From contig NZ_JACGWA010000005.1 in NCBI RefSeq assembly GCF_014077505.1, forward strand, positions 124,001 to 188,000: 64,000 bases of DNA. The letters are read 5' to 3'. This DNA is from Colwellia sp. BRX10-3 (GTDB lineage Bacteria > Pseudomonadota > Gammaproteobacteria > Enterobacterales > Alteromonadaceae). Positions 8,375-17,200 of the stretch are shown here, in pieces (within the stretch, counting starts at the first letter, position 1; the number at the start of each line of letters is the position of its first letter). Both the position numbers and the translations under genes were made by a program. The notes below the pieces were generated by a model. The model was given only the letters and a program-made list of their open reading frames with translations. It was not told where the DNA came from and made no database searches.

Positions 8375-9423
8375 GCTTTATACCCATAATATTGTTGATA
8401 GGTCTTGGCAATATCATCAATTGAAAAGTGACTCGCCACGTATTTTTGCCCCAACCTTCCTTTTTCAGATAAAATATTTTTATTGGCGTAAATAAATTCA
8501 AGATGCTGGCCTAGCTGCGATATATTGCCTGTGTCATATAAAAAGCCACCTTCGCTTGCTGTAACAATGTCTGGTATTGCCCCTACACGTGAACTAATGC
8601 AAGGCACACCGCTAGCCATAGCTTCTAAGAGCACCATGGGTAAACCTTCAGTTTCAGAACTAATAATTAAGCAATCAAGTTCAGGATAAATCTTACTTTC
8701 ATCAATAACATTATTCATAAACATGACATGATTCGTTAAGCCTGTTGTTTGAACTAGAGCTTCTAACATCTGCCTTTGTGGTCCGTCACCATATATTTTT
8801 AACGTTAGTTTTTCGCTAAGTCCATAATCACTGATGCATTGAATTACATCTTCAATTTTCTTCAATGGGATTAAACGTGACACCGTGCCAATAACTAGCT
8901 TCTCTTGATTATTGGTTTGAATTTTTACGTTTGAAATAGCCACACCATTTTTAATGACAATAATTTTTTCTACCGGCCAGTTAAAAAGTGCCTTGGCTTT
9001 TAGTTTTGTTTGTTCGGATACCGCAAAGGTATAATTGACATAGCAACGAGCGATGATATGAGATACTTTGATACCTTTTAAATTTGGCGCAACTTCACCA
9101 TGAATGGTATAAATAACTTGCTTGTGCATCAACAAGGGGGAAATAAATAAGAAGGCTCTAATAACCGCTGGGGAATGAATATGTATTACATCAAATTGCC
9201 TTATCAGCTTTGATAATTGATATTGTTTTTTAAGAAAACCAACAACAATATTATAAATTTTTATCTTTGAGCATTTTAACGCTTGCTGAAAATCATCTGT
9301 TTCATCACCAAATGATAAAATAGATACATTTTGCCCATTCGCTTGCTGTGAAAGCGATAAGTTTTTTACTAGTTTTTCTGCTCCGCCAACTTTTAAGCTG
9401 CTGACACAATGAAGTATTTTCAT
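8371..9423 (-). CDS. Glycosyltransferase family 4 (GT-B fold)
   Basis: A second GT4 enzyme. MKILHCVSSLKVGGAEKLVKNLS is the typical N-terminal strand and glycine-rich loop, IHIHSPAVIRAF is the acceptor-side motif, and SETEGLPMVLLEAMASGVPC carries the E-x7-E pair. I use the ATG ending at 9423 (350 residues); a GTG five codons upstream extends the frame, but its ribosome site would be too close. Neither start has a strong Shine-Dalgarno. The gene overlaps the next glycosyltransferase gene by four bases and lies 28 bases after the deacetylase gene. It likely adds one sugar of the repeat unit from a nucleotide donor. Confidence 0.86.
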   Translation of the reverse strand: MKILHCVSSLKVGGAEKLVKNLSLSQQANGQNVSILSFGDETDDFQQALKCSKIKIYNIVVGFLKKQYQLSKLIRQFDVIHIHSPAVIRAFLFISPLLMHKQVIYTIHGEVAPNLKGIKVSHIIARCYVNYTFAVSEQTKLKAKALFNWPVEKIIVIKNGVAISNVKIQTNNQEKLVIGTVSRLIPLKKIEDVIQCISDYGLSEKLTLKIYGDGPQRQMLEALVQTTGLTNHVMFMNNVIDESKIYPELDCLIISSETEGLPMVLLEAMASGVPCISSRVGAIPDIVTASEGGFLYDTGNISQLGQHLEFIYANKNILSEKGRLGQKYVASHFSIDDIAKTYQQYYGYKA

Positions 9424-9451
9424 TTTTATTGCTGTCACTTCTTTTCAAGGA

Positions 9452-10435
9452 TCAGTATATTTTAGCGTAACCTAAGGTGTTTTTTAGTGTACTAATGGAC
9501 GTTGAAGGTTCGATAGAAAAGCGCCTTAAATCATATTTATTTGCTTCAATGTTTACATTTATGCCAGGCTGAAAATTAAACGCTATATCATAGCCACAGT
9601 TTGCTAAAGCGGTAGTAACTTGTTCATTGTAAGTCCCCTGACTACCAACAGGATAGGAAAAAGAGTTAACTTTATAGGCTAAGTGTTTTTCTATGAGCAT
9701 TTTAGAATGCGTTAACTCAAATATTATGTCTTCTTGAGTGAGGTTTGCTAATATTTCATGATTATGTGAATGCGCGCCAACATCCATTCCGTGTTCGATC
9801 ATTTCAGCTAAATCTTCCCAAGCCATAAATTCTTGTGTTGGTATCTCACCATCTATTGGGAACAAAGTCTCCAATTCATTTAATTGCTCTTCAATAGGTA
9901 CTTGACTAACTTTTGCAGCCGCTAACATGCTGCGGACAAATTCACGTTCATCACCATTATATGTGACGGCTTCATTCCAACTAGATAATTTAAGTGTTTT
10001 AAATTTATTTTTCTTATAGTTGTAGGCAATTCGATCCCACCAAGGTAATTTTTTATCACCAATTAAGCTTGTCGCGATAAAAAAACATGCGGGTACATTA
10101 TGACGCTTTAAAATTGGAAAGGCTTCGGTGTAATTATCTTTGTAGCCATCATCAAAAGTAATGATTAAATATTTGCCATGAATTTTTTCAGGATGTTTTT
10201 TTACAAGTTCAACCGCTTCTGCAATAGAAATTATGTCAAATTCTTGTTTAAAGAAAACTATAAACTCATCTAATTGCTTTGGATTACATGAAAAAACACA
10301 AGGGTCAAAACGTGTTTCCTTCCAATCACCAATTCTGTGAAAATTAAAGCTATATATACCATCAGAAATATTTGCCCATCTAATAGCATCGACTCCAATA
10401 TAGCGTTCAAGCCTTCTCAATACCTTTGTAAGCAT
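9452..10435 (-). CDS. Polysaccharide deacetylase (NodB homology, carbohydrate esterase 4)
   Basis: The NodB motif TFDDGYKDN (residues 93-101) supplies the catalytic and metal-binding aspartates, and DVGAHSHNHEIL holds the metal-binding histidines of motif 2. FNFHRIGDW near the N-terminus resembles the start of exopolysaccharide-linked deacetylases. At 327 residues it lacks a clear signal peptide, so it may act on a cytoplasmic lipid-linked intermediate or be exported by an unrecognised route. Its start overlaps the stop of the upstream gene by one base (TAATG). Deacetylation of N-acetyl-hexosamines in the polymer is the likely role; the substrate is inferred from family and context. Confidence 0.86.
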   Translation of the reverse strand: MLTKVLRRLERYIGVDAIRWANISDGIYSFNFHRIGDWKETRFDPCVFSCNPKQLDEFIVFFKQEFDIISIAEAVELVKKHPEKIHGKYLIITFDDGYKDNYTEAFPILKRHNVPACFFIATSLIGDKKLPWWDRIAYNYKKNKFKTLKLSSWNEAVTYNGDEREFVRSMLAAAKVSQVPIEEQLNELETLFPIDGEIPTQEFMAWEDLAEMIEHGMDVGAHSHNHEILANLTQEDIIFELTHSKMLIEKHLAYKVNSFSYPVGSQGTYNEQVTTALANCGYDIAFNFQPGINVNIEANKYDLRRFSIEPSTSISTLKNTLGYAKIY

Positions 10436-11598
10436 TAAAGCTGACTCCTTTTAAAGTCTGGCTTAGGTATTATAAAATCACGATAGTCATTAGGGTTACC
10501 TTTTTTACAATCTTCTGCAGCTTTAATGATATTGTACATTTCGCGTGAACTTACATAATGTAAAAAGTAGTTTTTTCCGTCATTATATTTTTCATTCAAA
10601 TGCTGATGCATTTCATTAATAGGCTGCCCTAATAATGTTTCCATAGAAGCTTCTTGAGTGCCATGCGTATGCACTTTTATAAAAATCCAATCGGGTCTGT
10701 TATCAATATGGATTGCTTGATCAACCCACATATCAACTCTTTCTTTACTCGGAGGAAGGGTATTTCTAACATCTGATTGTTCTATTTTTGGAATTACACC
10801 AAACTTTCTATTTTTCCAATTTAATTTGAGCACACCTTGGACGATCATTAAATCTCCCCATGTACTGCCACCTTTTTTAACTTTTCGGCCTGTATTGTAT
10901 GATTTTGGCTTTAATGGATCATCTTTCGCGTAATAAATACAATTTACCATCGCAGGTTGCGTGGTATCTGGCGAAGGGAAAGTATAGTCGGCGTAACATC
11001 CCGTTTCTTTTAATATAATAAGTTCGTCATTAACCCCACACCAATGCCCATGTGCATGCGAATTATCTAGCGCCCAATTGCCGTGAATAAAAGCATAAGT
11101 AGGCTTGCCTGTTTCTGGATCTAAACTTAATGCTCCGTGGTCTTTGTACAACAGTTCCGCAAAATTAGTTAAAGTTGTTCTAAGATTATCACTAGTATCA
11201 TTTTCATGATGAAGGTGAATTTCGATTTCACCAAACCCTCTAGCACATAAGTCCGAAAGCTTATCTAAGTGCTCTTTTCTGTACTCTTCCTCAGGGAAGA
11301 AAAATGAATGTTTAGGATGGTATCCATCCGCGTCCGTATATCTTGCCGCCATTATTGGATAGTCTGTCATCCAACGGTCCACTCTTTCGCGCTCAAGGTT
11401 TATATTGTCTTTATTCATCCATTGAGGCTCGTAATGGTCGACAAAACAAAACATGATGTGCTTAGGCCCATCAAACTTTTTATTTGGAAATAAACCTTGT
11501 TTTACATAAGTTGGTAGCCATGTTTGCATCTCTTTTTTGCGAACAACGAAGATAAAAGCTCCAACAATAAAGAGTGATAAAAGCAACGCTATGATCAT
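10435..11598 (-). CDS. Membrane-anchored protein with deacetylase-like (divergent NodB/GH57-type) motifs
   Basis: I do not recognise this family by name. An N-terminal membrane helix (MIIALLLSLFIVGAFIFVV) is followed by a soluble domain. The domain opens with a strand and acid-histidine motif (IMFCFVDHYEP) and has the histidine cluster EIEIHLHHEND and the stretch FIHGNWALDNS. The order, a D/H motif and then an H-x-H cluster, recalls glycoside hydrolase/deacetylase barrels, but the TFDDG signature is missing. It sits directly upstream of a canonical deacetylase gene and may work with it or replace one of its steps. I chose the ATG ending at 11598, which makes an ATGA overlap with the upstream glycosyltransferase; a TTG six codons earlier is the alternative. 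Function is inferred only from these motifs and the locus. Confidence 0.6.
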   Translation of the reverse strand: MIIALLLSLFIVGAFIFVVRKKEMQTWLPTYVKQGLFPNKKFDGPKHIMFCFVDHYEPQWMNKDNINLERERVDRWMTDYPIMAARYTDADGYHPKHSFFFPEEEYRKEHLDKLSDLCARGFGEIEIHLHHENDTSDNLRTTLTNFAELLYKDHGALSLDPETGKPTYAFIHGNWALDNSHAHGHWCGVNDELIILKETGCYADYTFPSPDTTQPAMVNCIYYAKDDPLKPKSYNTGRKVKKGGSTWGDLMIVQGVLKLNWKNRKFGVIPKIEQSDVRNTLPPSKERVDMWVDQAIHIDNRPDWIFIKVHTHGTQEASMETLLGQPINEMHQHLNEKYNDGKNYFLHYVSSREMYNIIKAAEDCKKGNPNDYRDFIIPKPDFKRSQL

Positions 11599-12776
11599 CT
11601 GGATGTACTCTCCCAAGTAGCGGATAGGTTTTTATTTAAAAATTTAAGAAACCCTCTTAGTAGAGAGAAGTTCATTGAAACAAAAAAGGCAATAAGCTGT
11701 AGCAGTTTAATATGTATTCCATTACCTGATTTTATTTTCAAACCTACAATAGCTAATAAATAAAAAGTAATCTGTAAAAGTAATGCATAAAGATACAGTT
11801 CATGATCTACCGCTAGTATTAAATTACAAATAAAAGCCAGCACCATAAAATGTGGCACAAACCACCTTAGTACTTTATGGCTTAAATAGGAGAAAAAGCG
11901 ATAGCCTTGTAACGGGTTTAATAACCAACCAAGTCTCATCATTGCTTGATAATTCCCTGCACCAATTCTTACTCTTCTAGACGATTCTTCGGCAAGGTCT
12001 GGTGCTATTTCTTCGATAGCTTTTGCTTCTGGGGCATATAAAACTGTATAACCTTGTTGTGCGATATTCATCACAATACAAAAGTCATCAATAATGGTAT
12101 TAGTTGGTAATGGTATGTAGGTTTCTGTTCTGATCGCGTAAATTGCACCATTTGCACCTAACAATGCATTTAGCCTTGATTCATGAAATTTTAAAGCTTG
12201 TTCATATTTCCAATATAGATTGTCTTTATTATCACCGGAAAATGGGTCAATTAGATGTAGCTCTCCACAAACAGCACCTATTTTTTCAGTTTCAAAATGT
12301 GAAACTAAATGTTGTATAGCATCAGTATTAAACATTGTGTTTGCATCAGAAAAAATAGTAAAAGGTGACTCAACTTTGGTCATTAAATCATTTAAAACAT
12401 TTATTTTTCCGCGGTTCTGTTCAAAACAATGAATACTTAAGTTTGGGTGGTCAAATGTATTTAAAACATCATTAGTTTGATCGGTACTGCCATCAGAACC
12501 AATTAAAAATGTAATTTTTTCCTTCGGGTAATCTAAGGCTAGTAAGTTATTAATACGATCTTCAATACATTTTTCTTCATTGTAAGCCGCAATGATAATG
12601 GTCACTTCTGGTAATGAAGTAAATTTAGTTCTACGTTCTGCTTTATTGAAAACGAAAGCTGTGTCCTTGCACACTTGAATAACGCCACTGATGATAATTA
12701 AAAGCAGTGGATACAAAATATAAGTATATAAAATGATAAATATTGAAAGGACAAATAATAACTCTATTGTATTCAT
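11595..12776 (-). CDS. Membrane-bound family 2 glycosyltransferase (cellulose synthase-like fold)
   Basis: An N-terminal membrane helix (about residues 5-30) precedes a GT-A domain with VTIIIAAYNEEKCIEDRI, IGSDGSTDQTND, the metal site FSDANTMF, and IIDDFCIVMNIAQQG as catalytic-base region. RRVRIGAGNYQ takes the place of the QxxRW motif of processive enzymes but is not identical to it. Three or four C-terminal helices (about 300-385) anchor it. With 393 residues it resembles exopolysaccharide glycosyltransferases such as EpsH/IcaA relatives. It could add a sugar on the inner-membrane face or be processive; the altered QxxRW argues for single addition. The gene overlaps its neighbours on both sides by one to four bases. 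Confidence 0.82.
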   Translation of the reverse strand: MNTIELLFVLSIFIILYTYILYPLLLIIISGVIQVCKDTAFVFNKAERRTKFTSLPEVTIIIAAYNEEKCIEDRINNLLALDYPKEKITFLIGSDGSTDQTNDVLNTFDHPNLSIHCFEQNRGKINVLNDLMTKVESPFTIFSDANTMFNTDAIQHLVSHFETEKIGAVCGELHLIDPFSGDNKDNLYWKYEQALKFHESRLNALLGANGAIYAIRTETYIPLPTNTIIDDFCIVMNIAQQGYTVLYAPEAKAIEEIAPDLAEESSRRVRIGAGNYQAMMRLGWLLNPLQGYRFFSYLSHKVLRWFVPHFMVLAFICNLILAVDHELYLYALLLQITFYLLAIVGLKIKSGNGIHIKLLQLIAFFVSMNFSLLRGFLKFLNKNLSATWESTSR

Positions 12777-13294
12777 TATTTGTTAAGCCTCGCGGTAGCT
12801 GGAACACCTAAAGCGGTACAGTTACTTGGCACATCTTTAACTACAACAGCGTTAGCACCAATTTTTACGTTATCACCAATAATTACTTTACCAATAACCT
12901 TAGCACCAGCACCAATAAATACATCATTACCCAATTCAGGCGACAAACCTTTTTCGGCACCTATAACAACACCACTTTCAATGGTAATATTCCGCCCCAT
13001 TTTAACACTTGAGTTAATAACAACACCTACGGGATGCATAAGGACAAAACCTGCACCTGCAGATGACTTCACACCTATGGTACAACCATTATAAATCCGA
13101 TTTATGTGCTGAAAAATCAACGCTAATGGAGACAATATTTTGTGCTTACTACAACTACTGGCTAATCGATAAAAGATGTTTGCACTTGTACCATCGGTAA
13201 AAAGCATTCTTAAAACAGATAAGTTTGAACCGTCGTCTAAAAATATTTCACGTTTTCTTTTAAAGTCGAGCTTAATCAGTGTCAAAATACTCAT
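12776..13294 (-). CDS. Serine acetyltransferase-like hexapeptide O-acetyltransferase
   Basis: The 172-residue protein ends in a left-handed beta-helix: CTIGVKSSAGAGFVLMHPVGVVINSSVKMGRNITIESGVVIG, then VFIGAGAKVIGKVIIGDNVKIGANAVVVKDVPSNCTALGVPA. The GVPA tail and the HPVGVV stretch are typical of the serine acetyltransferase-like group that is often found in capsule and exopolysaccharide loci. It is shorter than CysE (about 270) and lacks the CysE N-terminal helical domain, so a role in polymer O-acetylation is more likely than cysteine synthesis. It is coupled by TAATG overlaps to the genes on either side. Confidence 0.82.
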   Translation of the reverse strand: MSILTLIKLDFKRKREIFLDDGSNLSVLRMLFTDGTSANIFYRLASSCSKHKILSPLALIFQHINRIYNGCTIGVKSSAGAGFVLMHPVGVVINSSVKMGRNITIESGVVIGAEKGLSPELGNDVFIGAGAKVIGKVIIGDNVKIGANAVVVKDVPSNCTALGVPATARLNK

Positions 13295-14703
13295 TATCGA
13301 CCCTTGCCAAATAACACAATTTCAACAGTGCGGATTAAAATCAATAAATCCAACATAAAGCTGCGATGTTTAATGTAATACAAATCGTATTTTAGCTTTT
13401 CTAAAGAGTCTTTTTCTGTGGCACCATATGGGTACTTAAGTTGAGCCCAGCCGGTTAAACCAGGTTTAACATTATGGCGTTCGTTATAATAAGGAATGTT
13501 TTTGATTAATTGCTGAACAAATTCTGGACGCTCAGGTCGAGGGCCAACAAAACCCATATCACCCATCATTACATTATAAATTTGTGGTAATTCGTCAATG
13601 CGATATTTTCGAATAGCTTTGCCAATTCGAGTTGTTCTATCATCATCTTTCGAAGCCATTTGCGCGCCATTTTTTTCTGCGTCGATTCGCATACTTCTAA
13701 ATTTAACAATATTAAAAGCTTGACCGTCTAAACCGACACGTTCTTGAGAATAGAAAATAGGCGCTTTGATGCCATCTTCAAGTTTAATTAAAAGCGCGGT
13801 AATAAGCATTACGGGCCAAGTAAATAGAAATAAGAAAAAGCCCATAGTGGCATTAAAAATCCAGTCTAGGGTGTTACGTAGATGGTTAGCAGATGCAAAG
13901 CCATTAGAATATATAACCCAACTTGGATAAATTAAGTTAACTGCAATTTGCCCGGTTTCACGTTCTATAAAGTCGAGAATTTCAGTTATTTCAACTCCCC
14001 TGATTTTACAGGCAAAGAGCTCATCTACAGGTAGGTTTTCTCGACGTTCGTCATTGGCGACAACAATTTCATCAATTTGATGCTCTAAGGCGTAATTTAC
14101 TAATGAACTGTCTAAGTTGATTCTATTTTCATTAACAATGCCATGGTCAGCATCGCCATTCATAACAACAAAACCATGCATAAAAAAACCTTGGCGGTCA
14201 ACATCGCGACGCATACGCTTTTCTATAATTGAAGCACGCTCGCCGGCGCCTAGCACTAGGATATTTCGCTTATTAAAACCGAAAAAGTCGATTTGCAGGG
14301 TAAAATACCGAACACCACTCACTATAAATAAACTTATTAAAGATGCCGTAGCAAGCAATTCAATTGCTAATGCGCCTTTACCATAGAATGGGTTAAGCAA
14401 AGAAACAATAAAAAACCCGATAGCTACCGACACCAGTAATCGTCTGAACACTCCGCGCAAGTTTTCTCTTAGCTTTGAGTCATAAAGCCCCATTGCCAAG
14501 CAAGATAGCTGTACAATTAACGCAAAAACGACCGCGTGGATAAACAAAATATTGATCGCGATGTCTTGCGTTTTATGAGCAACAAAATGAAATAATCCAT
14601 TAAAGTACAAGCTAAGCATAAGTGCGCCAGCAAAACAGACAAATTCGATTAATACTAAAGACTTACTACCCGCAGATAAATCACGAAATTTAGGGCTAGA
14701 CAT
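13294..14703 (-). CDS. Undecaprenyl-phosphate sugar phosphotransferase, XrtA-type (WcaJ family)
   Basis: This enzyme should start the repeat unit by moving a sugar-1-phosphate from UDP-sugar to undecaprenyl phosphate. Residues 15-120 form four or five membrane helices, followed by a Rossmann-like CoA-binding-type domain (NILVLGAGERASIIEKRM). A further membrane helix precedes the C-terminal catalytic domain: FYSQERVGLDGQAFNIVKFRSM, DELPQIYNV, MGFVGPRPERPEFV. The 469-residue layout matches the sugar transferase subfamily associated with XrtA/PEP-CTERM loci (TIGR03013 as I recall it). It is the first gene of the minus-strand arm, divergent from the export genes, and its start ATG (cat at 14701-14703) has AAGGAAC some 13 bases upstream. 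Confidence 0.9.
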   Translation of the reverse strand: MSSPKFRDLSAGSKSLVLIEFVCFAGALMLSLYFNGLFHFVAHKTQDIAINILFIHAVVFALIVQLSCLAMGLYDSKLRENLRGVFRRLLVSVAIGFFIVSLLNPFYGKGALAIELLATASLISLFIVSGVRYFTLQIDFFGFNKRNILVLGAGERASIIEKRMRRDVDRQGFFMHGFVVMNGDADHGIVNENRINLDSSLVNYALEHQIDEIVVANDERRENLPVDELFACKIRGVEITEILDFIERETGQIAVNLIYPSWVIYSNGFASANHLRNTLDWIFNATMGFFLFLFTWPVMLITALLIKLEDGIKAPIFYSQERVGLDGQAFNIVKFRSMRIDAEKNGAQMASKDDDRTTRIGKAIRKYRIDELPQIYNVMMGDMGFVGPRPERPEFVQQLIKNIPYYNERHNVKPGLTGWAQLKYPYGATEKDSLEKLKYDLYYIKHRSFMLDLLILIRTVEIVLFGKGR

Positions 14704-14931
14704 AAGGTTAGAAAGTTCCTTTCTAGTGAGAAAAATAAACCAGTATTGGATACTTTTAATTTTTTAGCTGTATATTAGAATTGATTCACTGCTAAATGTA
14801 AACATTAGACTATTTAAAATACTACAATTACAATCTATTTACAGAAATTAAATAATGTGCATCAGATGTAAAAATCAAATACAATCTGGTAGCTTATATA
14901 AAAAACAGTTGTAAATAATAAGGTTAATACC
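14704..14931. promoter_or_regulatory. Divergent promoter region between the two arms of the polysaccharide locus
   Basis: These 228 AT-rich bases must hold the promoters of both arms, since both first genes start here and point away from each other. I searched by eye for the sigma-54 pattern GG-N10-GC expected if PrsR acted here and found none on either strand. TATATA at about 14895-14900 is a possible plus-strand -10, but no good -35 lies 16-18 bases before it. The ribosome site AAGG for the export lipoprotein gene is at 14920-14923. Individual promoters are unresolved. Confidence 0.5.
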
Positions 14932-15567
14932 ATGGAAACACGCATGACTAATACATTAAAAGCGATTTTATTTCTTGCTCTGGGTTACATTGTAACTGGA
15001 TGTAGTTCACCTACATTACCTACTGCTAAGCTTCATCAGTCAAATACTGTTGATGTAGATTCATACAAATATTTAATAGGTGCTGGCGACGTAGTCAATA
15101 TTTTTGTTTGGCGCAACCCTGAAGTTTCTGGCACGTTTGTAGTGCGCCCCGATGGTATGATTACTACATCATTGGTGGAAGATATCCCTGTATCTGGAAA
15201 AACGCCGACAGAACTTGCACGCTCAATTGAAGAAATATTGGCAACTTATTTGCGTGAACCAGTAGTTACTGTAACGGTAAATAATTTTGTTGGCCCCTTT
15301 AGTGAACAAATTCGTATTATTGGTGAAGCAGCTCAACCCCAATCAGTTAACTATATTCAACACATGACTTTATTAGACGTTATGATACGTGTTGGCGGTT
15401 TAACAGAGTTCGCTAATGGTAACGGCGCAATATTAGTGCGAATAGAGAACGGTGAACAAAAACAATACGACATATTTATTGAAGACTTAATAAAAAATGG
15501 GGAAATATTAGCTAACGTTGATGTATTACCTGGCGATATTATTGTAATACCTGAAACATGGTTTTAA
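14932..15567 (+). CDS. Polysaccharide export lipoprotein, XrtA-type Wza homologue
   Basis: The N-terminus is a lipoprotein signal: MTNTLKAILFLALGYIVTGC, with lipobox VTGC and Cys24 as the predicted lipidated residue. YLIGAGDVVNIFVWRNPEVSGTFVVRPDG opens the Poly_export domain (about residues 45-130), and QIRIIGEAAQPQSVNY begins an SLBB domain. At 211 residues it is shorter than Wza (about 380) and lacks the C-terminal amphipathic helix, as is usual for the XrtA-associated export family. It would form the periplasmic part of the export channel, with the beta-barrel protein encoded three genes downstream as a candidate outer-membrane partner. AAGG eight bases before the first ATG supports that start. 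First gene of the plus-strand operon. Confidence 0.9.
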   Translation: METRMTNTLKAILFLALGYIVTGCSSPTLPTAKLHQSNTVDVDSYKYLIGAGDVVNIFVWRNPEVSGTFVVRPDGMITTSLVEDIPVSGKTPTELARSIEEILATYLREPVVTVTVNNFVGPFSEQIRIIGEAAQPQSVNYIQHMTLLDVMIRVGGLTEFANGNGAILVRIENGEQKQYDIFIEDLIKNGEILANVDVLPGDIIVIPETWF

Positions 15568-15604
15568 ACGCAATAGATTTATTTACCTGTTTTAGAGGTC
15601 AGGA

Positions 15605-17197
15605 ATGCAAGAAATTATAGAACAAATTGTAGATTATCTTAAAGGCATCTGGCTTAAGCGCCGCTTTATTATTATTTCAACTTGGCTAATATGCCCATTT
15701 GCTTGGGTTTTTATTTCCCAACTCGATAATGTGTATGAGTCTGATGCGCGTATTTACGCCGACACCCAGTCGATTCTTGGTCCATTGTTAAAAGGCCTAA
15801 CGGTTGAAACCAATCCAGAAGTACAAATTCGTTTAATGATTAAAACGCTATTAAGTCGCCCTAACTTGGAGCGAATTACGCGTATGACAGATCTAGATGT
15901 GCAAGCCAATACACCTGCAGCTTATGAAGAATTAATCGAGAATCTAAAAACTACTATTGATATTAAAAAAACTGGTGGTCGAAATGAAAATATTTTTACT
16001 ATTACATATCAACATAAAGATCCAGAAATGGCGAAAAATGTGGTCAATTCTGCACTAACAGTATTTATTGAAAACACCTTAGGTGAGAATCGCAGCGATT
16101 CAAACACTGCACAGAAATTTTTAGGCACTCAGATAAAAGATTATGAAAATCGTTTATTATCTGATGAGGCTAGATTAACTGATTTTAAACAAAAATATAG
16201 CGGTGTATTACCTGACCAATATGGTGGTTTTTATCAAAAATTAAATATTGTAAAAGAGCAATTAAAAATTACAGAGTTAAATTTACTAGAACAACAAACT
16301 CAATTAAAGTCAGCAAAAGCCCAATTGAGCTCTTCACCTTCTAGTAATGAAAATGCCCAAAACAACATTATGAATTCTAATAGTATTCAAACCACATACG
16401 ATGACCGTATATCTGAGTTAGAAGCCACCTTAGATTCACTACAATTACGTTACACTGAAATGCACCCGGATGTAAAAGAAGTTAATCGCAGACTTGAGCA
16501 TTTAAATAACCAACGTAGTAAAGAAATTGATGAATATTTGAATGCTACTAACAGTGGTGATAGCAATAAACTTTCTACTAGCCAAAACCCTGTTATTCAA
16601 CAATTACAAATTCAAGTAAATCAATTAGAAAATCTAGTTGCTTCGACAAATGTACGGGCTATCGATTACCGTCAGCAAGTTAAAGAACTTGAAAGTAAAA
16701 TTCATATTTTGCCAGAGATTGAAGCTGAGTTAACCTCATTGAATCGTGGTTATGAAATTACTAAAAGTAAATATGAAGAGTTACTAAATCGTCAGGAAAC
16801 AGCTCAACTAGCACAACAAGCAGATGAATCAACCAATCCAATTCAATTTAGGGTTATCGATCCACCAAGAGCTTCAACAGAGCCAGTTGGACCAAAGCGT
16901 ATTCTATTTTTAATTGGCTCAACTATATTTGCTTTTGGTGTAGGTGTTGGTTTGTCACTGTTATTTAGTCAAATTAACCCGGTGGTTACTTCGAGTAGCC
17001 AGGTATCAAAACTTACCGGCATTCCTGTTTTTGGCATTGTTTCTGCCACAGATAACCTTGGTTTGCAGCGCTGGCACAAGCGAAAAACCCTGATTTTTAT
17101 TATTTCTAATAGCGTGTTATTAATTTTACTGACATTTTTTATACTTTATGCCATAGCGCCCAATGCTATATTAGCGCCGTTCCGAGGGATTTTATAA
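15605..17197 (+). CDS. Chain-length determinant protein, XrtA-type (Wzz/GNVR family)
   Basis: An inner-membrane polysaccharide co-polymerase. A first helix lies at about residues 20-38 (FIIISTWLICPFAWVFI), followed by a long periplasmic region. That region contains the Wzz domain (YESDARIYADTQSILGPLL) and an extended coiled coil (about 170-350). The GNVR-like segment SLNRGYEITKSKYEELLNRQETAQLA comes next, and after it the proline-containing stretch before the second helix (RILFLIGSTIFAFGVGVGLSLLF). A third helix near residue 500 and a short C-terminus follow. The kinase domain is not fused but encoded by the next gene, as is normal for XrtA loci. It probably sets polymer length together with the tyrosine kinase. 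Gene spacing is 37 bases upstream and 3 bases downstream. Confidence 0.9.
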   Translation: MQEIIEQIVDYLKGIWLKRRFIIISTWLICPFAWVFISQLDNVYESDARIYADTQSILGPLLKGLTVETNPEVQIRLMIKTLLSRPNLERITRMTDLDVQANTPAAYEELIENLKTTIDIKKTGGRNENIFTITYQHKDPEMAKNVVNSALTVFIENTLGENRSDSNTAQKFLGTQIKDYENRLLSDEARLTDFKQKYSGVLPDQYGGFYQKLNIVKEQLKITELNLLEQQTQLKSAKAQLSSSPSSNENAQNNIMNSNSIQTTYDDRISELEATLDSLQLRYTEMHPDVKEVNRRLEHLNNQRSKEIDEYLNATNSGDSNKLSTSQNPVIQQLQIQVNQLENLVASTNVRAIDYRQQVKELESKIHILPEIEAELTSLNRGYEITKSKYEELLNRQETAQLAQQADESTNPIQFRVIDPPRASTEPVGPKRILFLIGSTIFAFGVGVGLSLLFSQINPVVTSSSQVSKLTGIPVFGIVSATDNLGLQRWHKRKTLIFIISNSVLLILLTFFILYAIAPNAILAPFRGIL

Positions 17198-17200
17198 TTT

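Noticed and set aside
14704-14931. Sigma-54 promoter or PEP-CTERM box in the divergent region
   Set aside because: No GG-N10-GC pattern on either strand, so PrsR control of this region is not supported by what I can see.
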